Shown here in pieces: positions 9,460-17,696 of a DNA stretch of 64,000 bases (position 1 is the stretch's first letter; the number at the start of each line of letters is the position of its first letter). The DNA lies in assembly GCA_016124585.1 (NCBI GenBank), contig WGNL01000029.1, positions 98,105-162,104 of the forward strand, read 5' to 3'. Under the pieces are notes generated by a model. That model did no database searches, was not told where the DNA came from, and saw only the letters and a list, made by a program, of their open reading frames with translations. The stretch is from Bacteroidota bacterium. Lineage in GTDB: Bacteria; Bacteroidota; Bacteroidia; Chitinophagales; Saprospiraceae. The position numbers were made by a program, and so were the translations under genes.

Positions 9460-10197
9460 ATGATGACCTTCGAATTAAATAATTCAAGAATTGCAGAAAC
9501 AACCAAAACTACTCAGTGGCAGGACATCAGCGTTGAATTGCTAAACGATATTTTTACTCCCCTTCCTTTTCAGGAACGGATACGATTGCTCTATAAATAT
9601 TTTCGGGAGGATGATGTACTGCTTACATCTTCCTTCGGTACGACATCCGCTTTCCTGTTGTATTGGGTAAATGAAGTTCGTCCAACGCAGACTATCCATT
9701 TTATTGATACGACCTACCATTTTTCAGAAACAATTGCCTACAAGGAAAAACTGACAGCGCTGTTAGGTCTGAAAGTAGTAGAAGTGCTGCCTGAACCAGC
9801 CCAAAATGCCTTGACCCGTGATGAAAGATGGTGGCAGGAGCATCCCCGGATGTGTTGTAGCATCAATAAAGTTGTACCGTTGGAGTCAGTCAAGGCGGCA
9901 CACAAGGTTTGGATTTCTGGCCTGATGTCCTATCAAACCGAATTTCGTTCGCACCTGCGTGTCTTCGAACGGCAGGGTGATATTCTCAAGTTTCACCCAC
10001 TGATTGATGTTGATGAAGGGGAACTACTGTATCATTTTTCGTTGCACAATTTACCCCGCCACCCGCTTGAAGAACGGGGATTTGGCTCCATTGGATGTGT
10101 ACATTGTACCAAGCAAGGTGAGGGTAGGGAAGGGCGGTTCAAAGGCCAAAGCCGTACGGAATGTGGGCTGCACCCAGGATATTTTATTAAAAAATGA
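9460..10197 (+). CDS. cysH: Adenylylsulfate/phosphoadenylylsulfate reductase
   Basis: 245 residues of the PAPS/APS reductase family, which reduces activated sulfate to sulfite in cysteine synthesis using thioredoxin or glutaredoxin. The P-loop-like TSSFGTTSA (56-64) and HFIDTTYHFSET (80-91) are in place, and ECGLH (Cys235) carries the catalytic cysteine near the C-terminus. Cys132-Cys133 and Cys213-x-x-Cys216 are the four ligands of the [4Fe-4S] cluster found in APS-type enzymes, so APS is the likelier substrate. It sits behind a cysteine attenuator at 9064-9267. The 190 bp between terminator and ATG show nothing further. The second Met (codon 2) could equally be the start. Confidence 0.92.
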   Translation: MMTFELNNSRIAETTKTTQWQDISVELLNDIFTPLPFQERIRLLYKYFREDDVLLTSSFGTTSAFLLYWVNEVRPTQTIHFIDTTYHFSETIAYKEKLTALLGLKVVEVLPEPAQNALTRDERWWQEHPRMCCSINKVVPLESVKAAHKVWISGLMSYQTEFRSHLRVFERQGDILKFHPLIDVDEGELLYHFSLHNLPRHPLEERGFGSIGCVHCTKQGEGREGRFKGQSRTECGLHPGYFIKK

Positions 10198-10246
10198 TAA
10201 AACAGAGACAAAGGCTTTCGGCTATTTTTGGGGCAAAAAATCAAAA

Positions 10247-10744
10247 ATGCCATCACCGCTGATTGAGACTTGGAAACAACGAAAGCCAAAGACAGAGGCA
10301 GAAAATTTGGAAATTATTAAGCGGCTGAAGCGCAAGCAGGGCAAACAGTTGGATGTCTTGGCCGATGAAGTTCATGATGATGTATTCAAAAAAATTGATT
10401 GTTTGGAATGCGCTGGCTGCTGCACGGGTATTCCACCAATTGTCACAAGGGCAGATGTGACTCGGATTGCAAAGGATTTTGGGATGCGACCTGCCGATTT
10501 CCAAGATAAATACTTGATGGTGGACGAGGATGGGGATACCGTTATGAAAACGACACCCTGCCCATTTTTGGAATCTGACAACAAATGCCTGATTTACGAT
10601 ATCCGCCCTCGTGCTTGCCGCCAATATCCACATACCAACTACCTCGATTTTTCAAAAAACATGCGGCTACATGCACCGAATGCAAATATCTGCCCAGCAG
10701 TTTTTCATATTCTTAGGGAAATTGAGAGGCGGTTGGACAAGTGA
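10247..10744 (+). CDS. YkgJ-family cysteine-cluster protein
   Basis: 165 residues from the ATG at 10247 (MPSPLIETWKQ). An upstream extension of the same frame overlaps cysH out of frame and is not credible. The conserved Cys pattern is CLECAGCCTG near residues 49-56, then TPCPFLESDNKCLIYDIRPRACRQYP around 105-130, and a late NICP. These are the metal-ligating residues of the YkgJ (CxxxCxxCC) family, thought to bind zinc or an Fe-S cluster. The gene starts 49 bp after cysH and may share its transcript. Its biochemical role is not known. Confidence 0.85.
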   Translation: MPSPLIETWKQRKPKTEAENLEIIKRLKRKQGKQLDVLADEVHDDVFKKIDCLECAGCCTGIPPIVTRADVTRIAKDFGMRPADFQDKYLMVDEDGDTVMKTTPCPFLESDNKCLIYDIRPRACRQYPHTNYLDFSKNMRLHAPNANICPAVFHILREIERRLDK

Positions 10745-10792
10745 TTGACAATCTGCTGTAAACAACATTGCCGACCACTTGCCTCTAATAAT

Positions 10793-11797
10793 TTAACTCA
10801 GTTCGGTCCCCACTTTCTCTAACAGCGCTTTAGTCAGGCGAATACCTTCCTCTTCAGACACTTTTTCCCCTTCGTATTCGATACCGATATAATCCGTATA
10901 GCCTGCTTCCTTGACCACTTGGAGCATTTTTCGGTAGTCGGTTTCCGTGCAATTGCCTTCGGCGTCAAAATCATGTGTTTTTGCACTAACTCCTTTGGCG
11001 AACGGCATCATCTGTCCAACTCCTTTGTAGCGGTCGTACTCTTCAACGCAAGGCCCATTCCATGGATCACCGTCCTTGTTGTCCCTCCTAATGCAGAAAT
11101 TACCGAAATCAGGTAGGCAGCCAACATTGGGTTTATTGATTTCCTTCATCACACCGCTGAGCCAATCCCCATTGGACGAGTAGCCGCCGTGATTTTCCAC
11201 GATGACGTTTATGCCAGCTTGGGCGCCATATTCACCGAGTTTGCTCAGCCCCTCAACTGCTGCCTTGGCAGCTTCTTCAGGGTTTTTATTACTGCTGAAA
11301 GCATTTACCCGGATGCTCTTGCAACCCAGTGTATGGGCAGCGTCCACCCATTTTTTGTGATTTTCGATGGCTTCAGCTAACATTTTTTTGTCTGTTTCGG
11401 CCATGCCACCCTCCCCATCTATCATGATAAGATTTTGAAAAACTCCATTGTCGGCAGCCCGTTTGTTCAGTTCAGCAAGGTAGGTAGCGTCTGTGGCTTT
11501 GTCCTTGAACATCTGATTCACGTATTCGATGGCCTCAATTCCGTATTTGTTGCGAGCAGTTGCGGCAAAGTCCAAGTTGTCGAGTTTTTTGTCGTCAAAA
11601 ATGGTTCTGTGCAGTGACCATTCTGCGAGGGAAATTTTAAAAAACAAATTTTTAGCACCGCCGGTAATAGCGGTGGAATCGACTTGTTCGGCATTCTCAT
11701 CTGTCGGCTTTCCTTCCTTGGTTGCGCAACCAGCGAGCCAAAATGCACCTAGCGCCATGGTGGAGTGTTTTAGGAAGTTTCTTCTTGGATTCGTCAT
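10793..11797 (-). CDS. Exported sugar phosphate isomerase/epimerase-like TIM-barrel lipoprotein
   Basis: 334 residues from the ATG at 11797, chosen because the product then begins MTNPRRNFLKHSTMALGAFW, a twin-arginine-type signal followed by LAGC, a lipobox with Cys24. A longer frame upstream adds 58 residues that hide this signal. The mature domain (about 55-330) is an AP-endonuclease-2/xylose-isomerase-like TIM barrel: FKISLAEWSLH, the AxxNGVFQNLIMIDGEG strand, VIVENHGG and the late YIGIEYEGE with metal-binding Glu and His residues. Such exported isomerase/epimerase homologues are common in Bacteroidota and are linked to sugar catabolism; the substrate is unknown. Confidence 0.85.
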   Translation of the reverse strand: MTNPRRNFLKHSTMALGAFWLAGCATKEGKPTDENAEQVDSTAITGGAKNLFFKISLAEWSLHRTIFDDKKLDNLDFAATARNKYGIEAIEYVNQMFKDKATDATYLAELNKRAADNGVFQNLIMIDGEGGMAETDKKMLAEAIENHKKWVDAAHTLGCKSIRVNAFSSNKNPEEAAKAAVEGLSKLGEYGAQAGINVIVENHGGYSSNGDWLSGVMKEINKPNVGCLPDFGNFCIRRDNKDGDPWNGPCVEEYDRYKGVGQMMPFAKGVSAKTHDFDAEGNCTETDYRKMLQVVKEAGYTDYIGIEYEGEKVSEEEGIRLTKALLEKVGTELS

Positions 11798-11843
11798 TTT
11801 TGTGAAATTTATGATGGTGAAAACGCAGTTTGAAGGGATTTGC

Positions 11844-11851
11844 CAAAGGTA
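11844..11851 (-). promoter_or_regulatory. Candidate -7 element for the isomerase gene
   Basis: Read on the minus strand, the 8-mer is TACCTTTG, matching TAnnTTTG, 46 bp upstream of the ATG at 11797. No convincing -33 element. Confidence 0.4.
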
Positions 11852-12034
11852 ATTCAAACAATGATTTTTTAAGTTTTTAGGAAAATCTTTCAATGACTTG
11901 AACCTATAAATAGGTGTTGGTGTACCCCTTTCACATCTATAATTAAAGATTGGCATGTTGGTTTTTTGCAACCCTGTTGAGGTCAGCCTGTCATTTTGTA
12001 AAATCCTCTTTTCACTCGACTAGAATCACCTTGT

Positions 12035-14722
12035 ATGAAAAAATTTGCCTGCCTGCTTTGGGGCTTTATTGCCTGCCTTTTCAGCATTTGTAGTTTTGGA
12101 CAAAGTAAAAGTGCCTCTGACCCCGACCCCCAAAAGCGCCAATATTTCACACAAAAAAATGTTGGAACGGAGATAAAATTGGATGGTATTCCAGATGATA
12201 AAGGCTGGGATGCCGTGCCTTGGTCTTCCGATTTTGTTCAAAACCAACCTAATAACGGTGCAGCACCAGACCAACAGACCAGCTTCAAAATCCTTTACGA
12301 CGACAAGTTTCTTTACATCGCCTACCATTGCCATGACAAATCGCCAGATTCCATCGTACAGCGTATGAGCAGGCGTGACGAGTTCCCAGGCGATTGGGTG
12401 GAAATCAATATTGATAGTTACCACGATTTGCGAACGGCTTTTTCCTTCACGCTCTCAGTTTCTGGGGTTCGTGGAGATGAGTTTATTTCCAACAACGGTG
12501 ACAACTGGGACGATAGCTGGAATCCGATTTGGTTTGGCAAAACGCACATAGACGATACAGGATGGACGGCTGAGGTGAAAATTCCACTTAGCCAACTACG
12601 TTATGGCGATGAACCAGAAAAAGTATGGGGAATTCAGGTGCAGCGCCGGATTTTCAGAAAGGAGGAACGCTCCACTTGGCAGCATATCCCACAAAACGGA
12701 AAAGGTTGGGTGAGCCGGTTTGGAGAATTGCATGGCCTGAAGGACATCCCTTCACAACGCCAAATCGAGATAGCCCCCTACGGCGTTGCGCAGCTTGAAA
12801 CTTACAAGAAAGAAACGGGCAACCCGTTTGCTGATGGCACCGATGGCAAGCTCTCTGCTGGCGTGGATGGCAAGGTAGCGGTCACGAGCGATCTGATTTT
12901 GGATTTCACCATCAACCCAGATTTTGGGCAAGTGGAAGCAGACCCTTCTCAAGTTCGTATTGATGGCTTTCAAAATTACCTCCAAGAAAGAAGGCCATTC
13001 TTTGTCGAAAGCCGCAATATTTTTAACTACCAGTTGACGGGGTCAGCAGCCGGTGGCGATTACGATGCTGACCAACTTTTTTATTCCCGCCGAATTGGCG
13101 ATGCACCCCATGGTAGGGTCAATTTGACCGATGGGGACTATGCCAAAGTGCCACAGAAGACATCAATTTTGGGTGCAGCCAAGTTCAGCGGAAAGACCAA
13201 AAACGGCTGGAGTATCGGTGTGTTGGAAAGCATGACACAACGGGAAAAAGCATTGGTCGATCATGAAGGTGAACGGCACCACGAATTGGTGGAACCTCTA
13301 ACTAGCTATTTTGTAGGCAGGTTGCAGAAAGATTTTGACGAAGGGAAAACCATAGTTGGTGGAATTTTTACGGCGGTGAACCGAGAAGATGGCTTGGAAG
13401 ACATTTTACACCGGAGCGCCTACACGGGCGGCATTGATTTTCAGCATACTTGGAAAAATCGTACCTACTACCTCACCGCCAACGGCATTTTCAGTCGAGT
13501 GAATGGAACCGCCGCTGCAATCATGAACACACAAACAAGTTTTGAACATTTCTTCCAACGCCCCAACGCCAAAGAGCTTTCCGTTGACCCAAACCGCACC
13601 TCTCTTACAGGACATGGCGGCACCATCAAATTTGCTAAATTCGGTGGGAAGGAAGATGAGAAAGGGCGCATCTTCAAGTTTGAAACGGGTGTGACTTGGC
13701 GCTCACCAGAGCTGGAAATGAACGATATTGGCTTTCAGCTTTCTTCCGATGAATTAAATCATTTCGCATGGGCAGCTTATAATATCTTAAAGCCTTTTTC
13801 AGTCTTCCGCAGTTTTCGGTTGAACTACAACCATTGGTCTCGTTGGGACTTTGGAGGCCAACATCTCTACCAAGCTTTCAATACCAATGCTCATGCTCAG
13901 TTCAAGAGCAACTGGCAGATTGGGTCTGGCCTGACCTGGGAACTTTTGGATATTTCCAATACTGCACTACGAGGTGGTTCATCACTGCGCAGACCAAATG
14001 GACTGGGCAATTTTTTGTACATCAGTAGCGACCAACGCAAGAAATTCTATCCATACTTTGAAATCTTTAACGGGTTTGGTTTTGATAAAACGGTTCGTTC
14101 AAATAATTTTTACCTGAGCCTTGCTGCACAACCCAAAGACGCTCTGAGCATAAGCCTTGGCTCTAGCTTCAATCGCTATTTCCGCAAGCAGGACCAGTAT
14201 GTCTCAACGGCAAATTACAATGGACAAACCCGCATCATCGTTAGCGAAGTAAATCAGAAAACTTTTAGCATAACGCTTCGGGTAAATTACAATGTAACAC
14301 CAGATTTTACTATACAATATTACGGCTCACCGTTCATTACTAGACCATTGTACAAGAATTTCGCTTATGTGACTGACCCTCTAAACAAGGAATACAATAG
14401 CCGTTTTCATCGGTACAATTCCAATGAAATCAAAGCAACAGACGGTGTGTTCGAAGTGGATGAAAATGGCGATGGGCAAGTCGATTACAATTTTAGCAGT
14501 CCTGATTTCAATTTTGTACAGTTCCGCTCCAATTTGGTGGTGCGCTGGGAGTATATCGCAGGTTCAGAACTCTACTTGGTTTGGTCACAGAGCAGTGAGC
14601 CAGATGGCGCTGTTTTTTCGGATATAAATTCAAAATTAGGGCATAGCCTCTTCGACAACTCCTTTGGGGAAAAAGCCCGGAACATTTTTCTAATCAAAAT
14701 GACGTATCGTTTTTTACGGTAA
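12035..14722 (+). CDS. DUF5916 outer-membrane-type protein with CBM9-like N-domain
   Basis: 895 residues. Signal peptide 1-22 (ending CSFGQ). Residues about 45-220 form a carbohydrate-binding family 9-like beta-sandwich (KLDGIPDDKGWDAVPW ... LYIAYHCHDKSPDSI ... GDWVEINIDSY ... WTAEVKIPLSQLRYG). The rest matches DUF5916 proteins, with the segment LDFTINPDFGQVEADPSQV and the RRPFFVESRNIF motif, followed by many amphipathic strands up to a terminal aromatic-rich FLIKMTYRFLR, which suggests an outer-membrane beta barrel. The function of DUF5916 is not established; the CBM-like part suggests a glycan ligand. It is a monocistronic unit with its own terminator. Confidence 0.85.
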   Translation: MKKFACLLWGFIACLFSICSFGQSKSASDPDPQKRQYFTQKNVGTEIKLDGIPDDKGWDAVPWSSDFVQNQPNNGAAPDQQTSFKILYDDKFLYIAYHCHDKSPDSIVQRMSRRDEFPGDWVEINIDSYHDLRTAFSFTLSVSGVRGDEFISNNGDNWDDSWNPIWFGKTHIDDTGWTAEVKIPLSQLRYGDEPEKVWGIQVQRRIFRKEERSTWQHIPQNGKGWVSRFGELHGLKDIPSQRQIEIAPYGVAQLETYKKETGNPFADGTDGKLSAGVDGKVAVTSDLILDFTINPDFGQVEADPSQVRIDGFQNYLQERRPFFVESRNIFNYQLTGSAAGGDYDADQLFYSRRIGDAPHGRVNLTDGDYAKVPQKTSILGAAKFSGKTKNGWSIGVLESMTQREKALVDHEGERHHELVEPLTSYFVGRLQKDFDEGKTIVGGIFTAVNREDGLEDILHRSAYTGGIDFQHTWKNRTYYLTANGIFSRVNGTAAAIMNTQTSFEHFFQRPNAKELSVDPNRTSLTGHGGTIKFAKFGGKEDEKGRIFKFETGVTWRSPELEMNDIGFQLSSDELNHFAWAAYNILKPFSVFRSFRLNYNHWSRWDFGGQHLYQAFNTNAHAQFKSNWQIGSGLTWELLDISNTALRGGSSLRRPNGLGNFLYISSDQRKKFYPYFEIFNGFGFDKTVRSNNFYLSLAAQPKDALSISLGSSFNRYFRKQDQYVSTANYNGQTRIIVSEVNQKTFSITLRVNYNVTPDFTIQYYGSPFITRPLYKNFAYVTDPLNKEYNSRFHRYNSNEIKATDGVFEVDENGDGQVDYNFSSPDFNFVQFRSNLVVRWEYIAGSELYLVWSQSSEPDGAVFSDINSKLGHSLFDNSFGEKARNIFLIKMTYRFLR

Positions 14723-14747
14723 AAAATCGACGCTGACACCATATGAA

Positions 14748-14797
14748 AGCGCCCATATTCTACATTTAAGTAGTGGAATATGGGCGCTCTTGTTTTT
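14748..14797 (+). terminator. Rho-independent terminator
   Basis: A perfect 13-bp stem (14748-14760 with 14776-14788), a 15-nt loop and a T-rich tail follow the stop codon at 14722. Confidence 0.85.
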
Positions 14798-14830
14798 TAC
14801 AATTATTTATTCCAAAAAATACAAATTGAG

Positions 14831-14895
14831 TTTGGTTTTTGAACTTTAGGCCATTACATTTGCCAAAACAGAAATATTATTGAATCATATTTCTG
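14831..14895 (+). promoter_or_regulatory. Promoter with downstream palindrome, upstream of the AraC gene
   Basis: TTTG at 14831-14834, 20 bp, then TACATTTG at 14855-14862 is a good Bacteroidota promoter. Immediately after it CAGAAATAT (14869-14877) and ATATTTCTG (14887-14895) form a perfect 9-bp inverted repeat centred just past the predicted start site, as an operator would. The next gene begins at 15133, leaving a long leader of about 260 nt. The remainder of 14723-15132 shows no gene I can support. Confidence 0.6.
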
Positions 14896-15132
14896 TACAC
14901 ACCTTCATGACACCAGTCAGAACCCTAGATAAAACCACGCTTCCTTTTTGATTTATTAAGTCAATTTTTTTCGGTGGACTTTCTTGTCCGACTTCCAAAT
15001 GAGTTTCCATTGTATTGCAAAATGCGCAATTCAACAACGGATTTGCATCAGCTTGACTGAGGTCGGAATCTCGAATAGCTCCCTGTAAAAATTGCAATTC
15101 ATTCGCCACCAATAATTTCAAAATAGACCAAA

Positions 15133-15855
15133 ATGAAGCAGTACGTCTCCGCATTACAACCCGTTCCGTTTTCCTTCAGGCAAGAGAAAAATGAACCCTT
15201 CTTTGAGCCGCAACCTTTTGTAAAACTTGCGAAAAAACATACAGCAAATCCCGTTCAACTCAAATGGTACGCTCCAAGTTCCGATGATTTTTTACTACTG
15301 GCCGTCAAAGGCATCGATGCTCAAACTGTCAAAGAACTCTTGGGTTTTCTCAAGTCACATTCAAATTTCAACCCATCCAATTGCGCTGCAACCAGCCTCC
15401 AAGACATGATGAATGTCGCCGTTGAGTTTACGCAAACTGAGCCTCCCGTCCAAAGTTCAACCCAAACCATTCAAATAGAAAATGAGCCGATCCAGGATGA
15501 CGCACTGCAATCCTTGTTTATGGATTCCGTGAACGAAAAAATTGAGGAAAACCTTGGCAATGAACACTTTCGGGGAACCGATCTGGCAAAGCTTCTTTGC
15601 TGCTGTGAAATGCAGTTGTATCGAAAAATCAAGCAACTGTCCAAGTTGTCCCCCGCAAACTATATCAGAAGATATCGACTTCGCCGCAGCCTTCGCAGCT
15701 TGCAGGAAAGCGACTTGCCAATCTCTCAAGTCTGCTTCAACATGGGCTTTCGTTCTTTGGAGTATTTCAGCCGCAGCTTCAAAAAGGAATTTGGTATTTG
15801 CCCCTCCGCCTATCGCTCAGGGCAAAATGTTGAAATAGTGCAAATGAATGTTTGA
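15133..15855 (+). CDS. AraC-family transcriptional regulator
   Basis: 240 residues. The C-terminal ~100 residues are the double helix-turn-helix of AraC/XylS proteins: DLAKLLCCCEMQLYRKIKQL (first HTH), SPANYIRRYRLRRSL, then PISQVCFNMGFRSLEYFSRSFKKEFG, the family signature, ending PSAYR. The N-terminal 130 residues contain no effector domain I recognise. The gene lies 90 bp upstream of the eCIS structural genes on the same strand, so it is the natural candidate for their regulator. That is inference from position. Confidence 0.85.
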   Translation: MKQYVSALQPVPFSFRQEKNEPFFEPQPFVKLAKKHTANPVQLKWYAPSSDDFLLLAVKGIDAQTVKELLGFLKSHSNFNPSNCAATSLQDMMNVAVEFTQTEPPVQSSTQTIQIENEPIQDDALQSLFMDSVNEKIEENLGNEHFRGTDLAKLLCCCEMQLYRKIKQLSKLSPANYIRRYRLRRSLRSLQESDLPISQVCFNMGFRSLEYFSRSFKKEFGICPSAYRSGQNVEIVQMNV

Positions 15856-15885
15856 TTAGGTCAAGTCTAGCCTTCTCGGCCACAC

Positions 15886-15893
15886 TATTTTTG
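15886..15893 (+). promoter_or_regulatory. Candidate promoter of the eCIS gene cluster
   Basis: TATTTTTG matches the -7 consensus TAnnTTTG, 53 bp before the ATG of the first structural gene at 15946. No standard -33 box is visible, which would fit an activator-dependent promoter. Confidence 0.45.
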
Positions 15894-15945
15894 AGCCTGA
15901 AGAAAACACCTAACCGCCCTGGTTAGCTGCCCAAATACCCGGAAA

Positions 15946-16569
15946 ATGATCATCCATGCACTGCAAATACTCCGCAAGGAGCTGGAAGAATTCCTCAAGC
16001 CGATCGATGCGAACGACGACCGAGTAGTAGAGCTTGGCAATGTGGCCCCCTTGGACAAAATGCAGGGCGAGGTCAACGGCAATGATTCGAACAAGGTGCT
16101 TATCACATTAATTAATGTGCGGGAAGAAAAAACCTTGAAAAATGGCCCGTTCAGCCGACGGAACGACGCCACACTTCGGACTGAGTATTTCAATCCTCAT
16201 GTTTTCTTAAATCTTCATGTGTTGGTCAGTGCGAATCAGGTAAATTATTCCAATGCCCTCATTTACCTATCAAGGATTGCAGCTTTTTTCCAATCAAAAA
16301 ATGTGTTTACGCATCTTAATTCGATGGAAGTCACCGATTCTGAAGTACCAGCCACGGAGCAGATGGAAACTTTTAAGATAATCCTTGACCTCTACTCGCC
16401 GTCTTTTGAGGAACTCAACCACATTTGGGGAACGCTTGGCGGCAAGCAAGTGCCTTCGCTCGTCTATGCTGTGAGGCTCGTAGAAATCACACCACGTAAA
16501 CTAAACGCTACTGGCGGATTGGTAGAAGAGGTCATGCTAAACGTTCACGGAAAAAACAACGCCAATTGA
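15946..16569 (+). CDS. eCIS cap / tail-terminator protein (DUF4255, Pvc16-like)
   Basis: 207 residues matching DUF4255 proteins: an N-terminal helix MIIHALQILRKELEEFL, a LGNVAPLD segment, VLITLINVREEKTLKN, NPHVFLNLHVLVSAN and YSNALIYLSRIAAFFQSKNVFTH. In eCIS and related phage-tail-like particles this family closes the distal end of the sheath-tube assembly. It is the first structural gene and its stop codon falls 2 bp before the ATG of the next gene, indicating translational coupling. Confidence 0.85.
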   Translation: MIIHALQILRKELEEFLKPIDANDDRVVELGNVAPLDKMQGEVNGNDSNKVLITLINVREEKTLKNGPFSRRNDATLRTEYFNPHVFLNLHVLVSANQVNYSNALIYLSRIAAFFQSKNVFTHLNSMEVTDSEVPATEQMETFKIILDLYSPSFEELNHIWGTLGGKQVPSLVYAVRLVEITPRKLNATGGLVEEVMLNVHGKNNAN

Positions 16570-16571
16570 CC

Positions 16572-17669
16572 ATGCAAAACGGTGACCTCATCATTTCAAA
16601 GTTTCCAGTGCTCTTCCAAGTGAAGGTGCTGCACCACTTCTTTCTCGATGTAGGGTCAACCTTGTTCGACAACTTGCCGGCTTTGGACAAAGTAAAAATA
16701 CTGGCCGATTTTGACCTACGGGCTATCCTCCAAATTGAGCCAACAAAAAGCACGCAGCAAATCTTGGATGGTCGCAATTTACTGTTCAAACCTCACGGCC
16801 TCGGCTTTGCTGTGCTTTGTCAAGCGGATGGAAACGGAGTGGTGGATGCAGGTAAAAAGCCCATCATTGGAGAAAAACTTCGGTTTGGCGTCAAAATAGT
16901 GGATCCATATTTCCGACAGTACACCGCAAGTTTTCTAGTCAATCAACAGGTTCGAATTGAAAAATCGACTGATGGGAGAAGCCCGGACCGTTTCTTCAAA
17001 AATGTTTTTCTATTGAAAAACGATGTAAGTGGTCAGTCGAATTCCCTTTCAGCCACACCTCCTAACTACGATTCGACGCTCGAATATGCGCCTGAATCCA
17101 TCGTTCAACATGATGTGAATTTGGATGGAAATCCACCTTTCTTCATCGCTCAACGGCTGGTAGCGACCAATGCTCCACCCACAAATGGCGCTAACCTGGA
17201 TTGGCTTCAGCTAGCGCAAATTGCTCCGCAAAACGCCAATTTAAAATACGTTTCGCAAACAGATTTCACTGAGGTAGAACTGGAAAATGATATTCCCCCA
17301 GATTGTGTGGCGCTGATTGAAATTGAAGCGAACGCAGGGCCAGGAGCTTTCCATCTGTATGATTCCAATGATGATTTGAATTCACCCAGTTTTGAAGTCC
17401 GGTTCAAGAACCGACTGACATGGTGGCGGCACAGCTTGGCACCGTGGGTAGCAGGTGCGTTAACCAGCATCACCCAGCAAGAAATCAGGCCGCTGACTTT
17501 TCGGGGAAAGCAAAATATCGACTTGACTTTTCAAGTCTCCGATGGCAATAATGGCAATGTTCCATTGGAGAAAAAAGGAGTGGATGTTCCTTCTAAGCAA
17601 ACGCCCATTCTACCAGAAACAAATAATGCGGGAAGCGTAAATCGCTTGCTGTCAGATATTTACATTTAA
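16572..17669 (+). CDS. Unknown eCIS-cluster protein between cap and sheath
   Basis: 365 residues from the ATG at 16572 (a TTG two codons earlier is also possible). Start MQNGDLIISKFPVLFQVKVLHHFFLDVG, then predicted beta-rich domains throughout (FRQYTASFLVNQQVRIEKSTDG; CVALIEIEANAGPGAFHLYDSND; RLTWWRHSLAPWVAGALT). No catalytic motif, transmembrane segment or signal peptide is visible. I do not recognise the family. Its position, coupled to the DUF4255 gene and 27 bp before the sheath gene, points to a structural or assembly part of the particle's cap end. Confidence 0.75.
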   Translation: MQNGDLIISKFPVLFQVKVLHHFFLDVGSTLFDNLPALDKVKILADFDLRAILQIEPTKSTQQILDGRNLLFKPHGLGFAVLCQADGNGVVDAGKKPIIGEKLRFGVKIVDPYFRQYTASFLVNQQVRIEKSTDGRSPDRFFKNVFLLKNDVSGQSNSLSATPPNYDSTLEYAPESIVQHDVNLDGNPPFFIAQRLVATNAPPTNGANLDWLQLAQIAPQNANLKYVSQTDFTEVELENDIPPDCVALIEIEANAGPGAFHLYDSNDDLNSPSFEVRFKNRLTWWRHSLAPWVAGALTSITQQEIRPLTFRGKQNIDLTFQVSDGNNGNVPLEKKGVDVPSKQTPILPETNNAGSVNRLLSDIYI

Positions 17670-17696
17670 TTTTTATAACCATTTAAACTCACCAAC

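Noticed and set aside
10004..10246. Long N-terminal extension of the YkgJ gene
   Set aside because: It overlaps cysH out of frame; family similarity starts only after the ATG at 10247.
14885..15154. 89-aa minus-strand open frame upstream of the AraC gene
   Set aside because: It overlaps the AraC start and a promoter/operator region and has no family features; treated as chance.
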